Shown here piece by piece: positions 46,789-57,079 of a stretch of 64,000 nucleotides of DNA. Numbering within the stretch: position 1 is the stretch's first letter; each line of letters starts with the position of its first letter. The notes beneath the pieces are model-generated. The model did not search any database and was not told the DNA's origin. It saw only the letters and a program-made list of their open reading frames with translations. The stretch comes from Bifidobacterium criceti (lineage in GTDB: Bacteria; Actinomycetota; Actinomycetes; Actinomycetales; Bifidobacteriaceae): contig NZ_MVOH01000006.1 of NCBI RefSeq assembly GCF_002286935.1, forward strand, positions 310,001-374,000, read 5' to 3'. A program made the translations under genes and the position numbers.

Positions 46789-47507
46789 CACTCACCATCC
46801 TTTGCAGCGGCCTGGGCTTCTTCGCGGGCCTTGCGGGCTTCCGCGATGCCGGCCGCACGAGAGCGGAGCAGCGCATCCGGCGCGACTTCCTGCACGGACA
46901 GTCCACGGCGGGCCGCGATCTCCTCGGGCTCTTCGAGCTGCTTGAGGGCGTCGACGGTCGCACGGACCACGTTGACCGCGGTCGACGAACCCATCGACTT
47001 CGTCAGGACGTCGGTGATGCCTGCGCATTCCATGACGGCGCGCACCGCGGAGCCGGCGATAACACCGGTACCGGGGGCCGCCGGGCGAAGCATGACGACG
47101 CCGGCGTGGTCACGGCCGGTGACCGGGTGGGTCACGGTGCCGCGGACGCGCGGGACGTTGAACAGATGCTTCTTGGCGTCCAGCTGGCCCTTGGCGATCG
47201 CCGCCGGGACCTCACGGGACTTGCCGTAGCCGACGCCGACGGTGCCGTTGCCGTCACCGACGACGACGAGCGCGGCGAAGCTGAACGTACGGCCGCCCTT
47301 ATGGGTCTTGGACACGCGGTTGATCGTCACGACGCGGTCGAGCATCTCGTCGCCGCGGTTCTCCTCACGGCGGTTGCGGCGCTCGCCACGACGGCCTTCG
47401 CCACGCTGTCCGCGACGGCCCTTGCGGTCGTCGTTGTTGGACTCGGCGGTTGCCTGAGTGTTCTGAGTCTCTTCAGCCACTTGGGTTTCCTTTTCGTTGT
47501 CGCTCAC
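46788..47507 (-). CDS. rpsE: 30S ribosomal protein S5
   Basis: Needed for decoding accuracy and mRNA unwinding. The S5 core carries [38 protein letters not shown] and [19 protein letters not shown]. At 239 residues it is longer than the 166-residue E. coli form because of a charged N-terminal extension (about 50 residues, Asn/Gln/Arg-rich) and a C-terminal Ala/Glu tail. It overlaps rplR by four bases upstream and rpmD by one downstream. Confidence 0.96.
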   Translation of the reverse strand: MSDNEKETQVAEETQNTQATAESNNDDRKGRRGQRGEGRRGERRNRREENRGDEMLDRVVTINRVSKTHKGGRTFSFAALVVVGDGNGTVGVGYGKSREVPAAIAKGQLDAKKHLFNVPRVRGTVTHPVTGRDHAGVVMLRPAAPGTGVIAGSAVRAVMECAGITDVLTKSMGSSTAVNVVRATVDALKQLEEPEEIAARRGLSVQEVAPDALLRSRAAGIAEARKAREEAQAAAKDGE

Positions 47508-47875
47508 AGTGCAAGACCTCCCTCGCGGGCGCCATCAGCAACAGCTGCGACGCGACCATGGTACATGTTGCCGCCACGGTCGAAGACGACCGCGGTGATG
47601 CCGGCGTCCTGGGCCTTCTTGGCGATCAGGAGACCGACCTGCTTGGCCGCTTCGGTCTTCGTGCCCTTGAAATCGGCGAAATCGCTCATGAGCGTGGATT
47701 CGCTGACGATCGTCTTGCCGATCGTGTCGTCGACGATCTGGGCGACCATGTGGCGGTTCGAACGGGTGACCACCAGGCGCGGAAGCTCGGCGGTGCCGTT
47801 GATGCGCTTGCGGATACGAGCATGGCGACGCTTCAGCGCGACCTTCTTGCCTTTGCCGTAGATCTTGACGCTCAT
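47504..47875 (-). CDS. rplR: 50S ribosomal protein L18
   Basis: Binds 5S rRNA with L5. The 123-residue protein has [34 protein letters not shown] and [23 protein letters not shown] 47875 starts [18 protein letters not shown]; upstream open frame belongs to rplF's shadow. Its stop overlaps rpsE by four bases and it begins one base from the rplF stop. Confidence 0.95.
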   Translation of the reverse strand: MSVKIYGKGKKVALKRRHARIRKRINGTAELPRLVVTRSNRHMVAQIVDDTIGKTIVSESTLMSDFADFKGTKTEAAKQVGLLIAKKAQDAGITAVVFDRGGNMYHGRVAAVADGAREGGLAL

Positions 47876-47876
47876 A

Positions 47877-48416
47877 TCACTTACCAGCCTTTCCAGCCTT
47901 GCGACGGATGCGCTCGTCCGAATACTTGATGCCCTTGCCCTTGTAGGGTTCCGGCGCACGAAGCTTGCGGATGTTCGCGGCAACCTGGCCAACGGCCTGC
48001 TTGTCGGTGCCCTTGACGATTACCTGATTCGGGTTCGGCAGTTCGAACTCGATGCCTTCCGGCGGCTCGACGGTGATGGTGTGGGAGTAACCGAGCGAGA
48101 ACTCGATGCCCTTGCCCTTCATCTGAGCGCGGTAACCGGTGCCGACGATGTCGAGGCTCTTCGTGTAGCCGTCGTGCACACCCTTGACCATGGAGGCCAT
48201 GATCGAGCGGGCGAGGCCGTGCTTCGCACGCGTCGGACGCAGGTCGTCGTTCGCGGTCACGATGAGCTCGTTGCCTTCGACCTTCGCGGTAATGCCTTCA
48301 GGAATGGTGTAGGAGTCGGTGCCCTTCGGTCCCTTGACCGAGAACTCCTGACCGTTGATCGTGATTTCATCGCCCGCCGGAATCGAGATCGGGAGCTTAC
48401 CAATATGTGATGCCAT
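47877..48416 (-). CDS. rplF: 50S ribosomal protein L6
   Basis: A 179-residue protein at the base of the L7/L12 stalk. [36 protein letters not shown] and the conserved end [21 protein letters not shown] identify it. Full length, between rpsH and rplR. Confidence 0.96.
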   Translation of the reverse strand: MASHIGKLPISIPAGDEITINGQEFSVKGPKGTDSYTIPEGITAKVEGNELIVTANDDLRPTRAKHGLARSIMASMVKGVHDGYTKSLDIVGTGYRAQMKGKGIEFSLGYSHTITVEPPEGIEFELPNPNQVIVKGTDKQAVGQVAANIRKLRAPEPYKGKGIKYSDERIRRKAGKAGK

Positions 48417-48433
48417 TGTTCAGCTCTCCTTTC

Positions 48434-48832
48434 TCACCACACGTAGGCGACGATCTCGCCACCGATGCCCCTGTCGAGGCATTCCTTCTGCGTCATCAGT
48501 CCCGAGCTCGTCGAGATGATGGCGATGCCGAGGCCACCGAGCGGCATCGGCAGCGCGTCGGACTTCGCGTAGCGGCGAAGGCCCGGCTTCGAGATGCGCT
48601 TGATGCCCTGGATGGAACGCTCGCCGTTCGGGCCGTACTTGAGCGTGAGCTCGAGCGTCTGGCCGACGCGTGCTTCCTTCGCGGTGAAGTCCTCGATGTA
48701 GCCTTCACGCTTGAGGATCTCGGCGATGTTCTTCTTGAACTTCGAGTACGGCATATCCACGGTCTCGTGCTTTGCCGCGCTCGCATTACGCAGACGCGTA
48801 AGCATGTCTGCGATCGGATCTGTCATTGTCAT
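48434..48832 (-). CDS. rpsH: 30S ribosomal protein S8
   Basis: Central 16S rRNA-binding protein, the spc-operon repressor in E. coli. The 132-residue protein has [15 protein letters not shown] near the start and [19 protein letters not shown] with the end [12 protein letters not shown] 48832 is used; the ATG at 48826 is a close alternative. Confidence 0.96.
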   Translation of the reverse strand: MTMTDPIADMLTRLRNASAAKHETVDMPYSKFKKNIAEILKREGYIEDFTAKEARVGQTLELTLKYGPNGERSIQGIKRISKPGLRRYAKSDALPMPLGGLGIAIISTSSGLMTQKECLDRGIGGEIVAYVW

Positions 48833-48917
48833 TTGGGCTAACGCCCTTTCTCGCCGTGGTTTCCGCCGCCGTCGGAATCATGGGATCCCTCGGGCCGCGG
48901 ACCTTCAGCGTCGATAT

Positions 48918-49103
48918 TTACCAACTGGACTTCGTAACGCCTGGCAGCTCGCCACGGTGGGCCTTCTCGCGAAGGCAGATGCGGCACAGGCCGAACTTGC
49001 GGTAGACCGAGTGAGGACGGCCGCAGACCATGCAACGGGTGTACGCACGCACCTTGAACTTCGGCTTGCGCAGCGCCTTGACCTTAAGACACGTTTTTGC
49101 CAT
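48918..49103 (-). CDS. rpsN: 30S ribosomal protein S14 type Z
   Basis: A 61-residue zinc-binding S14: [20 protein letters not shown], then [20 protein letters not shown]. The four Cys ligands (CxxC...CxxC) are intact, marking the type Z form rather than the long Cys-free form. It lies between rplE and rpsH, the standard place; ATG 49103. Confidence 0.95.
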
Positions 49104-49104
49104 T

Positions 49105-49689
49105 TCAGTTCTCCTTGAACGGGAAGCCGAGCGCCTTGAGGAGCGCATAGGCCTGTTCGTCGCTCTTCGTGCTCGTCACAACGGTGATGTCCATGCCACG
49201 CTGGTGGTCGATCGAATCGGGATCGATCTCATGGAACATCGACTGCTCGGTCAGGCCGAAGTTGTAGTTGCCCTGGCCGTCGAACTGGTGGCCGTTGATG
49301 CCGCGGAAATCGCGGATGCGCGGCAGAGCCAGCGTGAGCAGGCGGTCGAGGAACTCCCACATGCGGTCGCCACGCAGCGTGACGTACGCGCCGATGGCCT
49401 GACCTTCACGCAGATGGAACTGCGCTACGGACTTCTTGGCCTTCGTGATCTTCGGCTTCTGGCCGGTGATCGCGGTGAGGTCACGCACGGCGCCTTCGAT
49501 GAGCTTGGAATCGCGCGCGGCGGCACCGACACCCATCGAGACGACGACCTTCTCGATGCGTGGGATCTGCATCGGGTTATCGTGCTTGAATTCCTTCTCG
49601 AGTGCAGGGACGATGACGTCCTTGTACTCCTGCTTCAGGCGCGGAGTCTCAGGCGCTTCGACGGTGATCTCTTCAACCACTTCGCTCAT
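49105..49689 (-). CDS. rplE: 50S ribosomal protein L5
   Basis: Binds 5S rRNA and contacts P-site tRNA. The 194-residue protein has [40 protein letters not shown] and [23 protein letters not shown] overlaps the rplX stop by four bases. About 15 residues longer at the N-terminus than E. coli L5, as in other actinobacteria. Confidence 0.96.
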
Positions 49690-50021
49690 GCCAGCTCCTT
49701 TCCTGACTTCTTCGCAACGCGGACGCGCACGGTCTTGACCTTGCCGTCACGTGCTTCTTCCTTGACGATGACGCCAACGCGCGTCGGCTGCTTCGTCTCC
49801 GGGTCGATGACCATCACGTTCGAGCGATGAATCGGGGCCTCGACCTCGACGATGCCGGCCTGCTGGCCCTGCTGCGTCGCACGGACGTGCTTCTTGACGA
49901 TCTGCACGCCTTCGACGATCAGACGGTCGTCCTTGAGGACACGCTTGACGGTGCCTTCCTTGCCGCGATCCTTGCCGCGGATGACCTTGACGAGGTCGCC
50001 GCTCTTAATCTTGGCTACCAT
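49686..50021 (-). CDS. rplX: 50S ribosomal protein L24
   Basis: An assembly initiator of the large subunit. The 111-residue protein has the KOW motif [20 protein letters not shown] and [19 protein letters not shown]. It starts two bases from the rplN stop and overlaps rplE by four. Confidence 0.96.
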   Translation of the reverse strand: MVAKIKSGDLVKVIRGKDRGKEGTVKRVLKDDRLIVEGVQIVKKHVRATQQGQQAGIVEVEAPIHRSNVMVIDPETKQPTRVGVIVKEEARDGKVKTVRVRVAKKSGKELA

Positions 50022-50023
50022 TC

Positions 50024-50392
50024 TCAGATCACCTCCGAGGCGAGGGACACGATGCGCATGAAGCGCTTGTCGCGCAGTTCACGGCCGACCGGTCCGAAGA
50101 TACGAGTGCCCTTCGGTTCACGGCCGGAGCCGAGCACGACGGCGGCGTTCTCGTCGAATTTGATGTAGGAGCCGTCTGCACGACGGTGCTCCTTGACGGT
50201 ACGGACGACGACGGCCTTGACGACGTCGCCCTTCTTGACGGAACCGTTAGGGATTGCATCCTTAACGGAGGCGACGATGACGTCGCCGATTCCAGCATAG
50301 CGTCGCTTCGATCCGCCGAGCACTCGGATGCAGAGGAGTTCCTTCGCACCCGTGTTGTCGGCGACATGAAGCCGCGTTTCCTGTTGAATCAT
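50024..50392 (-). CDS. rplN: 50S ribosomal protein L14
   Basis: A 122-residue protein at the subunit interface: [20 protein letters not shown], then [20 protein letters not shown]. Exact family length. A strong hairpin stands between rpsQ and this gene, so expression may depend on read-through or an internal promoter. Confidence 0.97.
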   Translation of the reverse strand: MIQQETRLHVADNTGAKELLCIRVLGGSKRRYAGIGDVIVASVKDAIPNGSVKKGDVVKAVVVRTVKEHRRADGSYIKFDENAAVVLGSGREPKGTRIFGPVGRELRDKRFMRIVSLASEVI

Positions 50393-50423
50393 TGATTCTC
50401 CTTAGCCGAGCTGGTTCTCCCTG

Positions 50424-50463
50424 ATCACCCGGTCCATCCTACAGTCAGGATGGACCGGGTGAT
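50424..50463 (-). terminator. 17-bp perfect hairpin inside the ribosomal operon
   Basis: Arms 50424-50440 and 50447-50463 are exact complements around a six-base loop, between rpsQ and rplN. There is no T-tract. It divides the S10 block from the spc block. Confidence 0.75.
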
Positions 50464-50485
50464 GCAGCGAGCCTTGCCGAACTTA

Positions 50486-50746
50486 TTACTTAGCGCGCTC
50501 GATGATGCTATCGAGACGCCAACGCTTGGTCTTACTCAGTGGACGAGTCTCCATGATACTCACGAGGTCGCCAACGTGAGCTTCATTGTTTTCGTCATGG
50601 GCCTTGACCGTGCGGGTTGAACGGACGACCTTGCCATACAGCGGGTGGGTCGTACGGAGTTCGAGTTCCACGGAAATGGTCTTGTCCATCTTATCGGACA
50701 CGACGTAACCGCGACGAACCTTGCGGGAGTTACGCTCTTCAGCCAT
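50486..50746 (-). CDS. rpsQ: 30S ribosomal protein S17
   Basis: An 86-residue OB-fold 16S-binding protein: [20 protein letters not shown], and [20 protein letters not shown]. The ATG shares one base with the rpmC stop (TAATG). It is the last gene of the S10 block here. Confidence 0.96.
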   Translation of the reverse strand: MAEERNSRKVRRGYVVSDKMDKTISVELELRTTHPLYGKVVRSTRTVKAHDENNEAHVGDLVSIMETRPLSKTKRWRLDSIIERAK

Positions 50747-51003
50747 TACTTCTCCTCAGCTTTCGTTTCGGTTGCCTCGGGAGCCTGGCTGATGCCAAGC
50801 TCGCGTTCGCGCAGGACGGTGTACATCCTCGCGATGTCGTGCTTGACCGCCTTGAGGCGAGCGGTGTTCTCAAGCTGACCGGTCGCGTGCTGGAAGCGCA
50901 GGTTGAACAGCTCTTCCTTGGACTTCTTGAGGAAGCCCTCAATCTCCGCGTTGGTCTTCTCGTTGAGATTCTTAATGGTGTATTCTTCGGATCCGACTGC
51001 CAT
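50746..51003 (-). CDS. rpmC: 50S ribosomal protein L29
   Basis: An 85-residue helical protein near the exit tunnel: [20 protein letters not shown] and [20 protein letters not shown]. The Glu/Ala tail makes it about 15-20 residues longer than E. coli L29. It overlaps rplP (TGATG) and rpsQ by one base each. Confidence 0.95.
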   Translation of the reverse strand: MAVGSEEYTIKNLNEKTNAEIEGFLKKSKEELFNLRFQHATGQLENTARLKAVKHDIARMYTVLRERELGISQAPEATETKAEEK

Positions 51004-51422
51004 CAGATGTCACCGCCTTCACGAGCAATCACACGGCACTTCATGGGGAGCTTGTCGATCGCGCGGCGCAGGGCCTCACGAGCGACATCCTCGGACACGC
51101 CGCCGATCTCGAACATGACGCGTCCGGGGTGGACGTTGGCGATCCAGAATTCCGGGGTGCCCTTACCGGAACCCATTCGGGCGCCGAGCGGGTGCTTGGT
51201 GAGCGGACGATCCGGGAAGATCGTGATCCACACCTTGCCGCCACGCTTGATGTAACGGGTCATCGCGATACGGGCCGCCTCGATCTGGCGGTTCGTGACG
51301 TAGGCCGGAGCCAGCGCCTGGATGGCGAAATCACCGAAGTTGATCTCGTTGCCGCCCTTGGACATGCCATGGCGGTCCGGACGGTGCTGCTTACGGTATT
51401 TGGTCCTCTTTGGGATAAGCAT
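51003..51422 (-). CDS. rplP: 50S ribosomal protein L16
   Basis: Contacts the A-site tRNA elbow. The 139-residue protein begins [20 protein letters not shown] and contains [20 protein letters not shown]. Exact family length. Seven bases after the rpsC stop. Confidence 0.97.
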   Translation of the reverse strand: MLIPKRTKYRKQHRPDRHGMSKGGNEINFGDFAIQALAPAYVTNRQIEAARIAMTRYIKRGGKVWITIFPDRPLTKHPLGARMGSGKGTPEFWIANVHPGRVMFEIGGVSEDVAREALRRAIDKLPMKCRVIAREGGDI

Positions 51423-51429
51423 CTTCAGC

Positions 51430-52266
51430 TCACTCCTTAGTTTCCGATGCCGGTGCAGCGGTGGCGTCCTGGGAGACCGGGGCCTCGATCGGCTGATCGG
51501 CGCCGGTCTTCACCTGGTTCTGCTGGTTGCCACGCTGACCATTGCGCTGACCACGGCGCGGGCGGCGATCGCCGCGGCGGCCGCCACGGTTGTTGCCCTG
51601 CTGTGCCTGCTGCTCTTCGAACTCACGCTCAGTCATGTCGCCCTTGTAGATCCACACCTTGACGCCGATGCGGCCATAGGTGGTCTTGGCCTCGAAGAAG
51701 CCGTAATCGATGAGGGCGCGGAGCGTCTGGAGCGGCACGCGACCTTCGCGGTAGAACTCCGAACGGCTCATTTCGGCACCGCCGAGACGGCCCGAGAGCT
51801 TGATTCGGATACCCTTCGCGCCGGCGCGCATCGCGTCCTGCTGGGCCTTGCGCATCGCGCGGCGGAAGGTCACGCGGTTCGTCAGCTGCTCGGCGATGCC
51901 CTGCGCGACGAGCTGGGCGTCGAGGGCCGGGTTCTTCACTTCGAAGATGTTGAGCTGGACCTGCTTGCCGGTGAGCTTCTCGAGCTTCGCGCGGACGCGC
52001 TCGGCTTCGGCGCCACGGCGGCCGATCACGATGCCCGGGCGGGCGGTGTGGATGTCCACACGCACGCGGTCACGGGTGCGCTCGATGATGATGCGGGACA
52101 CGCCTGCACGCTCGAGGTCCTTCGTCATCTCCTTGCGGATGGCGTCGTCTTCGAGCACGAAGTCGCGGTAGCGTTCGCCGGCCTTGTTGGAATCGGAGAA
52201 CCACTTCGAACGATGGTCCTCAGTAATGCCCAGGCGATAGCCAAAGGGATTAATCTTCTGACCCAT
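51430..52266 (-). CDS. rpsC: 30S ribosomal protein S3
   Basis: At the mRNA entry site. The 278-residue protein has [20 protein letters not shown], a KH domain ([20 protein letters not shown]) and [22 protein letters not shown]-terminal Arg/Gly/Asn-rich then acidic tail (about 215-278) is longer than in E. coli S3. Two bases separate it from the rplV stop. Confidence 0.96.
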   Translation of the reverse strand: MGQKINPFGYRLGITEDHRSKWFSDSNKAGERYRDFVLEDDAIRKEMTKDLERAGVSRIIIERTRDRVRVDIHTARPGIVIGRRGAEAERVRAKLEKLTGKQVQLNIFEVKNPALDAQLVAQGIAEQLTNRVTFRRAMRKAQQDAMRAGAKGIRIKLSGRLGGAEMSRSEFYREGRVPLQTLRALIDYGFFEAKTTYGRIGVKVWIYKGDMTEREFEEQQAQQGNNRGGRRGDRRPRRGQRNGQRGNQQNQVKTGADQPIEAPVSQDATAAPASETKE

Positions 52267-52268
52267 CT

Positions 52269-52628
52269 TTAGCGGGCTCCTTCCTTGGTGGCGACGACGA
52301 CCGTGATGTGGCTCGTACGCTTGTTGATACGAGCGGCACGGCCCTGTGCACGAGCGCGGAAACGCTTGAGCGTCACGCCCTCATCCACATAGGTCTCCTT
52401 GATGTACAGGTCGTTCTCGCGGAACGGCTCGCCGGCCTTGTCGGCCTTCACGCGAGCGTTGGCGATTGCGCTTTCGAGGACCTTGAGCACCGGGGTGCTC
52501 GCGTCCTGCGGCGCGAACTTGAGGATGGTGATTGCTTCGGTCGCCTTCTTGCCTCGGATGAGGTTGACCATGCGGCGAGCCTTGCGCGGCGTCACGCGGA
52601 CGTGACGGGCGATTGCTTTAGCTTCCAT
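52269..52628 (-). CDS. rplV: 50S ribosomal protein L22
   Basis: Its extended hairpin lines the exit tunnel. The 119-residue protein has [37 protein letters not shown] and the hairpin end [20 protein letters not shown]. Full length, between rpsS and rpsC. Confidence 0.97.
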   Translation of the reverse strand: MEAKAIARHVRVTPRKARRMVNLIRGKKATEAITILKFAPQDASTPVLKVLESAIANARVKADKAGEPFRENDLYIKETYVDEGVTLKRFRARAQGRAARINKRTSHITVVVATKEGAR

Positions 52629-52648
52629 GTGTCTTTACTCTCCTACTT

Positions 52649-52927
52649 TCAGCGGCGCGACTTCTTGTCGTCCTTGACGTGGCCCTTGAAGGTGCGCGTC
52701 GGGGCGAACTCACCGAGCTTGTGACCGACCATCGCTTCGGTGACGAACACCGGGACGTGCTTGCGGCCATCGTGAACTGCGAAGGTGTGTCCGATGAAAT
52801 CAGGGGTGATCATCGAACGGCGCGACCACGTCTTGATGACGTTGTGCGTGCCCTTCTCATTCTGCTCGTCGACTTTCTTCTGCAGGTGGGCGTCGACGAA
52901 GGGGCCCTTCTTGATGCTACGAGTCAT
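52649..52927 (-). CDS. rpsS: 30S ribosomal protein S19
   Basis: A 92-residue 30S head protein: [20 protein letters not shown], then [20 protein letters not shown] and the end [19 protein letters not shown]. Exact family length. Confidence 0.97.
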   Translation of the reverse strand: MTRSIKKGPFVDAHLQKKVDEQNEKGTHNVIKTWSRRSMITPDFIGHTFAVHDGRKHVPVFVTEAMVGHKLGEFAPTRTFKGHVKDDKKSRR

Positions 52928-52942
52928 CTGTTCGACACTCCC

Positions 52943-53773
52943 TTACTTGCGGTTCTTGCCATTAGGACGACGACGAACGATCATCTTGTTCGAAGCCTTC
53001 TTCGGACGGCGAGTACGAACCTCACCCTTGCCCCACGGGGAGACCGGCGGCTTGCCGCCACGGGTGCGGCCACCATGCGGGTGGTCGACCGGGTTCATGG
53101 ACTCACCACGCGTGATCGGGCGCTTGCCCATCCAACGCGCGCGGCCTGCCTTGCCGAGCTGGATGTTGGCGTGGTCGGAGTTGCCGACCTCACCGATCGT
53201 CGCGCGGCAGCGGGCATCCACGTTGCGGATTTCGCCCGACGGCATACGCAGCTGGGCATAGGCGCCATCCTTCGCGACAAGCTGGACGGCGGCACCGGCG
53301 GAACGGGCGATCTTCGCGCCGCCGAGCGGGCGGAGTTCGATCGCGTGCACGATGGTACCGGTCGGGATGTTGCGCAGCGGGAGGTTGTTGCCCGGCTTGA
53401 TGTCGGCCTTCGCACCGGTCTCGATGCGATCGCCCTGCTTGACGCCCTCCGGGGCGATGATGTAGCGCTTCTCGCCGTCGGCGTAGTGCAGCAGCGCGAT
53501 GCGGGCGGAACGGTTCGGATCGTATTCGATCTCGGCGACCGTCGCCGGCACGCCGTCCTTGTCCCAACGCTTGAAGTCGATGAGACGGTACTGGCGCTTG
53601 TGGCCGCCGCCACGATGGCGGGAGGTCATGCGGCCGTACGAGTTGCGGCCGCCAGTTTTGCTGTTCTTGCGTACGAGCGACTTCTCAGGCGTGCGGCGCG
53701 TGAGGTCGGAGAAATCCGACACGGACGCGTTGCGACGGCCAGGAGTGGTCGGCTTATAAACGCGGATAGCCAT
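52943..53773 (-). CDS. rplB: 50S ribosomal protein L2
   Basis: Needed for subunit joining and peptidyl transfer. The 276-residue protein has [38 protein letters not shown] and the catalytic-site loop [11 protein letters not shown]-like [19 protein letters not shown] with the conserved His. Full length. Confidence 0.97.
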   Translation of the reverse strand: MAIRVYKPTTPGRRNASVSDFSDLTRRTPEKSLVRKNSKTGGRNSYGRMTSRHRGGGHKRQYRLIDFKRWDKDGVPATVAEIEYDPNRSARIALLHYADGEKRYIIAPEGVKQGDRIETGAKADIKPGNNLPLRNIPTGTIVHAIELRPLGGAKIARSAGAAVQLVAKDGAYAQLRMPSGEIRNVDARCRATIGEVGNSDHANIQLGKAGRARWMGKRPITRGESMNPVDHPHGGRTRGGKPPVSPWGKGEVRTRRPKKASNKMIVRRRPNGKNRK

Positions 53774-53809
53774 AATCTAGTTCTTCCTTTAACTTTTGTC
53801 GGCTAACCT

Positions 53810-54106
53810 TCAGTTACCGAAGATGTCGATCGACTGGCCCTCGGCGACGGTCACGATCGCGCGCTTCTCATTGGCGCGGCGGCCGTAGCCGGTGCGGGTG
53901 CGCGTGCGCTTGCCTGCACGGTTGAGGGTGTTGACGTTCGTCACCTTGACTTTGAAGATCTCCTCGATGGCCTGCTTGATCTGCACCTTGTTCGCGTCCG
54001 GGGCGACCACGAAGGTGTACTGACCCATATCGGACAGGGCGTAGCTCTTCTCAGAGACGACGGGCTTGAGGATGATGTCGTGGGCTGGCTTGTGAACTGC
54101 GACCAT
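53810..54106 (-). CDS. rplW: 50S ribosomal protein L23
   Basis: At the exit tunnel, docking site for trigger factor and SRP. The 98-residue protein has [40 protein letters not shown] and [23 protein letters not shown] 54106 gives the family length. Five bases after the rplD stop. Confidence 0.96.
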   Translation of the reverse strand: MVAVHKPAHDIILKPVVSEKSYALSDMGQYTFVVAPDANKVQIKQAIEEIFKVKVTNVNTLNRAGKRTRTRTGYGRRANEKRAIVTVAEGQSIDIFGN

Positions 54107-54111
54107 GAAAA

Positions 54112-54771
54112 TCAGGCCTCCTTTTCTGCCGGCTTCTTCGCCTCGAGGAACGCGTCGTAGCCTTCCTTCGAGAACACCACGTACTGGGCCGTGACGACGT
54201 CGTACGTGTTGAGCTGATCGGCGAAGATCGGGTGAACAGTAGGAATATTGCGCACGGAGAGCCACTCGTTGATGTTGTCACGAGAAAGCACCACGGTCGT
54301 GAAGTTGTCGGCGACGATCGGCGTGAGTGCGGCAAGCGCGGCCTTCGTCGACGGCTCGGTGATGCCGAAGTCGACGACGGCGACGCGACCGTTGTTCGCA
54401 CGGTCGGACAGCACGTACTTGAGTGCGGCCGCCTTCATCTTCTTCGGGGTGCGCTGGCTGTAGTCACGCGGAACCGGTCCGTGGACGACGCCGCCGTGGT
54501 ACCACTGCGGAGCGCGGATCGAACCCTGGCGGGCGCGGCCGGTGCCCTTCTGCTTCCACGGCTTGCGGCCGCCACCGGACACCTTCGCGCGGTTCTTGAC
54601 CGCGTGCGTGCCCTGACGCGCGGCGGCGAGCTGCGCGACGACGACCTGGTGGATGAGCGGGACGTGCTGCTCGACCTCTTCGGCGGTGAAGCCGAAGAAA
54701 TCAGCGGGCGCGTCGACCGAGCCAGCTGCCTGGCCCTTGTTGTCGGTGACGTTCAGAGTAACGTTTGCCAT
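54112..54771 (-). CDS. rplD: 50S ribosomal protein L4
   Basis: Lines the exit tunnel; the S10-operon autoregulator in E. coli, though no such leader site can be assigned here. The 219-residue protein has [40 protein letters not shown] and [20 protein letters not shown]. Full length. Confidence 0.96.
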   Translation of the reverse strand: MANVTLNVTDNKGQAAGSVDAPADFFGFTAEEVEQHVPLIHQVVVAQLAAARQGTHAVKNRAKVSGGGRKPWKQKGTGRARQGSIRAPQWYHGGVVHGPVPRDYSQRTPKKMKAAALKYVLSDRANNGRVAVVDFGITEPSTKAALAALTPIVADNFTTVVLSRDNINEWLSVRNIPTVHPIFADQLNTYDVVTAQYVVFSKEGYDAFLEAKKPAEKEA

Positions 54772-54777
54772 GATCTA

Positions 54778-55425
54778 TCAGGCTCCCTTCACTGCAGAAC
54801 GGACGAGCACGATGCCACCCTTCGGGCCCGGGATGGCGCCCTTGATGGCGATGACGCCGTTCTCAACGTCCGAGGAGACCACGGTGAGGTTGAGGACGGT
54901 GTTCGTGGCGTGGCCCATGCGGCCAGCCATGCGCTTGCCCTTGAGAATACGGCTCGGAGTCGCGCATGCGCCGACCGAACCCGGACGGCGTTCGTTCTTG
55001 TGGGAACCGTGCGTACGGCGGTAGGACTTGAAGCCCCAGCGCTTGATCGTGCCGGCGAAGCCCTTGCCCTTCGTCGTGCCGGTCACGTCGACCTGCGCGC
55101 CTTCCGGGAAGAGTTCGGCGGTGAGTTCCTGACCCGGCTGGAAGTCCTCGACGTTGTCGGTGCGGACCTCAGCGAGGTGACGGCGCGGCGTGACGCCGGC
55201 CTTCGCGAAGTGGCCGGCGAGCGGCTTCGTGACCTTGCGCGGGTCGATCTGGCCATAGCCGAGCTGGACGGCCTTGTAGCCGTCGGTCTCTTCGTTCTTG
55301 ACTGCGGTCACGACGTTCGTGGAGACGTCCACGAGCGTGACGGGGACGAAGAATCCGTTTTCGTCCCAAACCTGCGACATACCGAGCTTCTTGCCCAGCA
55401 GCGCGGTGCGATTGTTGTTCGACAT
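54778..55425 (-). CDS. rplC: 50S ribosomal protein L3
   Basis: Reaches to the peptidyl-transferase centre. The 215-residue protein opens [20 protein letters not shown] and has [40 protein letters not shown] and [15 protein letters not shown]. Full length. Confidence 0.96.
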   Translation of the reverse strand: MSNNNRTALLGKKLGMSQVWDENGFFVPVTLVDVSTNVVTAVKNEETDGYKAVQLGYGQIDPRKVTKPLAGHFAKAGVTPRRHLAEVRTDNVEDFQPGQELTAELFPEGAQVDVTGTTKGKGFAGTIKRWGFKSYRRTHGSHKNERRPGSVGACATPSRILKGKRMAGRMGHATNTVLNLTVVSSDVENGVIAIKGAIPGPKGGIVLVRSAVKGA

Positions 55426-55442
55426 AGCGGTCCCTCCTCCCT

Positions 55443-55751
55443 TTACAGCTTGATCTCGATGTTGACGTCCGCAGGCAGATCAATATGCATGAGGGAGTCC
55501 ACAGCCTTCGGGGTGGGATCCACAATATCGATGAGACGCTTGTGAGTGCGCATCTCGAAATGCTCGCGGGAATCCTTGTACTTATGCGGAGAACGGATGA
55601 CGCAGTACACGTTCTTCTCCGTCGGGAGCGGAACCGGGCCAACCACAGTTGCACCCGCGTTCGTCACCGTTTCGACGATTTTCTTCGCCGATTGGTCGAT
55701 GACCTCATGGTCATAGGACTTAAGCCTGATGCGGATTTTCTGTCCCGCCAT
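55443..55751 (-). CDS. rpsJ: 30S ribosomal protein S10
   Basis: Also the NusE antitermination factor. The 102-residue protein has [40 protein letters not shown] and [20 protein letters not shown]. First gene of the S10 block, with a leader of about 200 bases; fusA and tuf are not immediately upstream. Confidence 0.97.
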   Translation of the reverse strand: MAGQKIRIRLKSYDHEVIDQSAKKIVETVTNAGATVVGPVPLPTEKNVYCVIRSPHKYKDSREHFEMRTHKRLIDIVDPTPKAVDSLMHIDLPADVNIEIKL

Positions 55752-56063
55752 TGCCTTCCGCCCTTTCTAGCGATTCGTTGATTGTTGACACTAACCTGCT
55801 CGGGGCACCGGCGGGGAGCACCCAGAAGACGCACGTCTCCCGGCTGATCCACATCAGTGCGCGGCCACATGGCCCGTCCCATAAGGGATGGCCTGCGCCA
55901 CGCTCGCTTTTTTGATTCCAATTTTGCGAGCCCTTTTCAGGCAACTGTTATATTCAAGCACCACCCCCCTACATGATTCAATCCGGGCGTGTCGTTTCTT
56001 CGACGCTGAATTTTCACCCGTTCCTCTGGCGCGCCGACGCGCTCTTCCCTACGCTTGGTGACC
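55752..56063. promoter_or_regulatory. S10-operon leader and promoter region
   Basis: About 310 bases without a gene. On the minus strand TATAAC (55952-55947) in an AT-rich context is the best -10 for the S10 operon, preceded by a purine-rich stretch rather than a clear -35. It would give a leader of about 190 bases with several GC-rich stems (for example near 55800-55830), which could be regulatory. No E. coli-type L4 leader can be recognised. The plus-strand gene at 56064 also starts from this region without a clear promoter. Confidence 0.45.
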
Positions 56064-56912
56064 ATGCCGACACAAGATACACGCACCGCAACGCCGACGC
56101 GCGCGCACAGGACACGTTCGGCCCGCGATTGGGTCTCGACCGAGCCGGGCGCATGGGCGATCGTCCTGTTCCCGTCACTCGCCGCATGGGTCGCGAGCGG
56201 TCCCACATGGACGTCGACGTGGCTCGTCGCACTGTGGGCCCTGTGTTATTGTGTGCAGTTCACGGCGGCACGGCTGTGCAAATCGCATATGCGCGCACGG
56301 TATGCCCTCCCGACGCTCGTCTACGCCGCCGCGCTCGCCGCGGCCGGTGTCCCCTTCGTCATCCTCCATCCTGGAATCCTGATATGGGCACCGCTCTACG
56401 TCGTCCTATGCGCACTGTCGCTGCTGTCATCATGGCTGCGCCGTGAGCGCAGTCTATGGGCGAACCTGTGCGCGGTGCTCGCGGCGTCGACGATGGCAAT
56501 CGTCATTGTCCCCTTCGGTTCGAAATACGCGGCGACGTCGGCATCGGCGACCGACCACTTCCCCACCCACTTCCCCAATGCGCACGATGCGGCGATGTTC
56601 ACCGGACTCGGCATCGAAATCGCGGCCGGCTTCGCGCTCGCGTTGTTCGGGTCGGTCCTCTTCGTCAAGACGATGATCCGTGAACGCGGCAGCCGCGTCT
56701 ATCTGCACGCGAGCTGGACGTACCATGCGCTCCTCGTCGCGGTTGGTTACCTCGACGACTGGGCGTACATGGTGCTCGCGCTGCTGCTGCTCGCGCGCGC
56801 GGTCGCGCTGCCGCTCATCGCACGACGCAGGAAGGTCCCCGCGAAAGTCGTCGGCATCACGGAGACGATCGCGAGCCTCCTCATGCTCATCCTGATCCCC
56901 GTAGGCGCCTGA
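56064..56912 (+). CDS. YwiC-like membrane protein
   Basis: The 282-residue protein has about eight hydrophobic helices after a Thr/Arg-rich N-terminus. STEPGAWAIVLFPSLAAWVA near the first helix recalls the PxEHGAW motif of YwiC-like proteins, with His replaced here by Gly in EPGAW. YLDDWAYMVLALLLLARAVA lies toward the C-terminus. ATG 56064 is chosen over TTG 56055, although neither has a strong ribosome-binding site. YwiC itself is linked to nitrate metabolism genes in Bacillus; no such genes are nearby and the function here is unknown. Convergent with adhE. Confidence 0.7.
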   Translation: MPTQDTRTATPTRAHRTRSARDWVSTEPGAWAIVLFPSLAAWVASGPTWTSTWLVALWALCYCVQFTAARLCKSHMRARYALPTLVYAAALAAAGVPFVILHPGILIWAPLYVVLCALSLLSSWLRRERSLWANLCAVLAASTMAIVIVPFGSKYAATSASATDHFPTHFPNAHDAAMFTGLGIEIAAGFALALFGSVLFVKTMIRERGSRVYLHASWTYHALLVAVGYLDDWAYMVLALLLLARAVALPLIARRRKVPAKVVGITETIASLLMLILIPVGA

Positions 56913-56945
56913 GCATACCCGTCCCATACCCGCGCACACCACATT

Positions 56946-56983
56946 CCGCACAACGGTGCGCTGAGCGGACCGTCAGCATACCG
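56946..56983. repeat. Copy D of the 38-bp palindromic element
   Basis: CCGCA-CAA-CGGTGCGCT, twelve bases, AGCATACCG: the spacing is exact but each arm carries one substitution. It lies between the YwiC-like gene and the adhE terminator. Confidence 0.7.
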
Positions 56984-57010
56984 GGGTGGGTATTCATATG
57001 GAATATATAC

Positions 57011-57056
57011 GACGACGGGCGTGGCCGGGCTTTGCTGCCCGGCCACACCCGTCGTC
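57011..57056. terminator. Hairpin between adhE and the YwiC-like gene
   Basis: GACGACGGGCGTGGCCGGGC (57011-57030) pairs with 57037-57056 with a single mismatch (G-U on one strand). It lies downstream of adhE and can act on both convergent genes. Confidence 0.8.
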
Positions 57057-57079
57057 AGTATGCATATGGAACAGGGACG

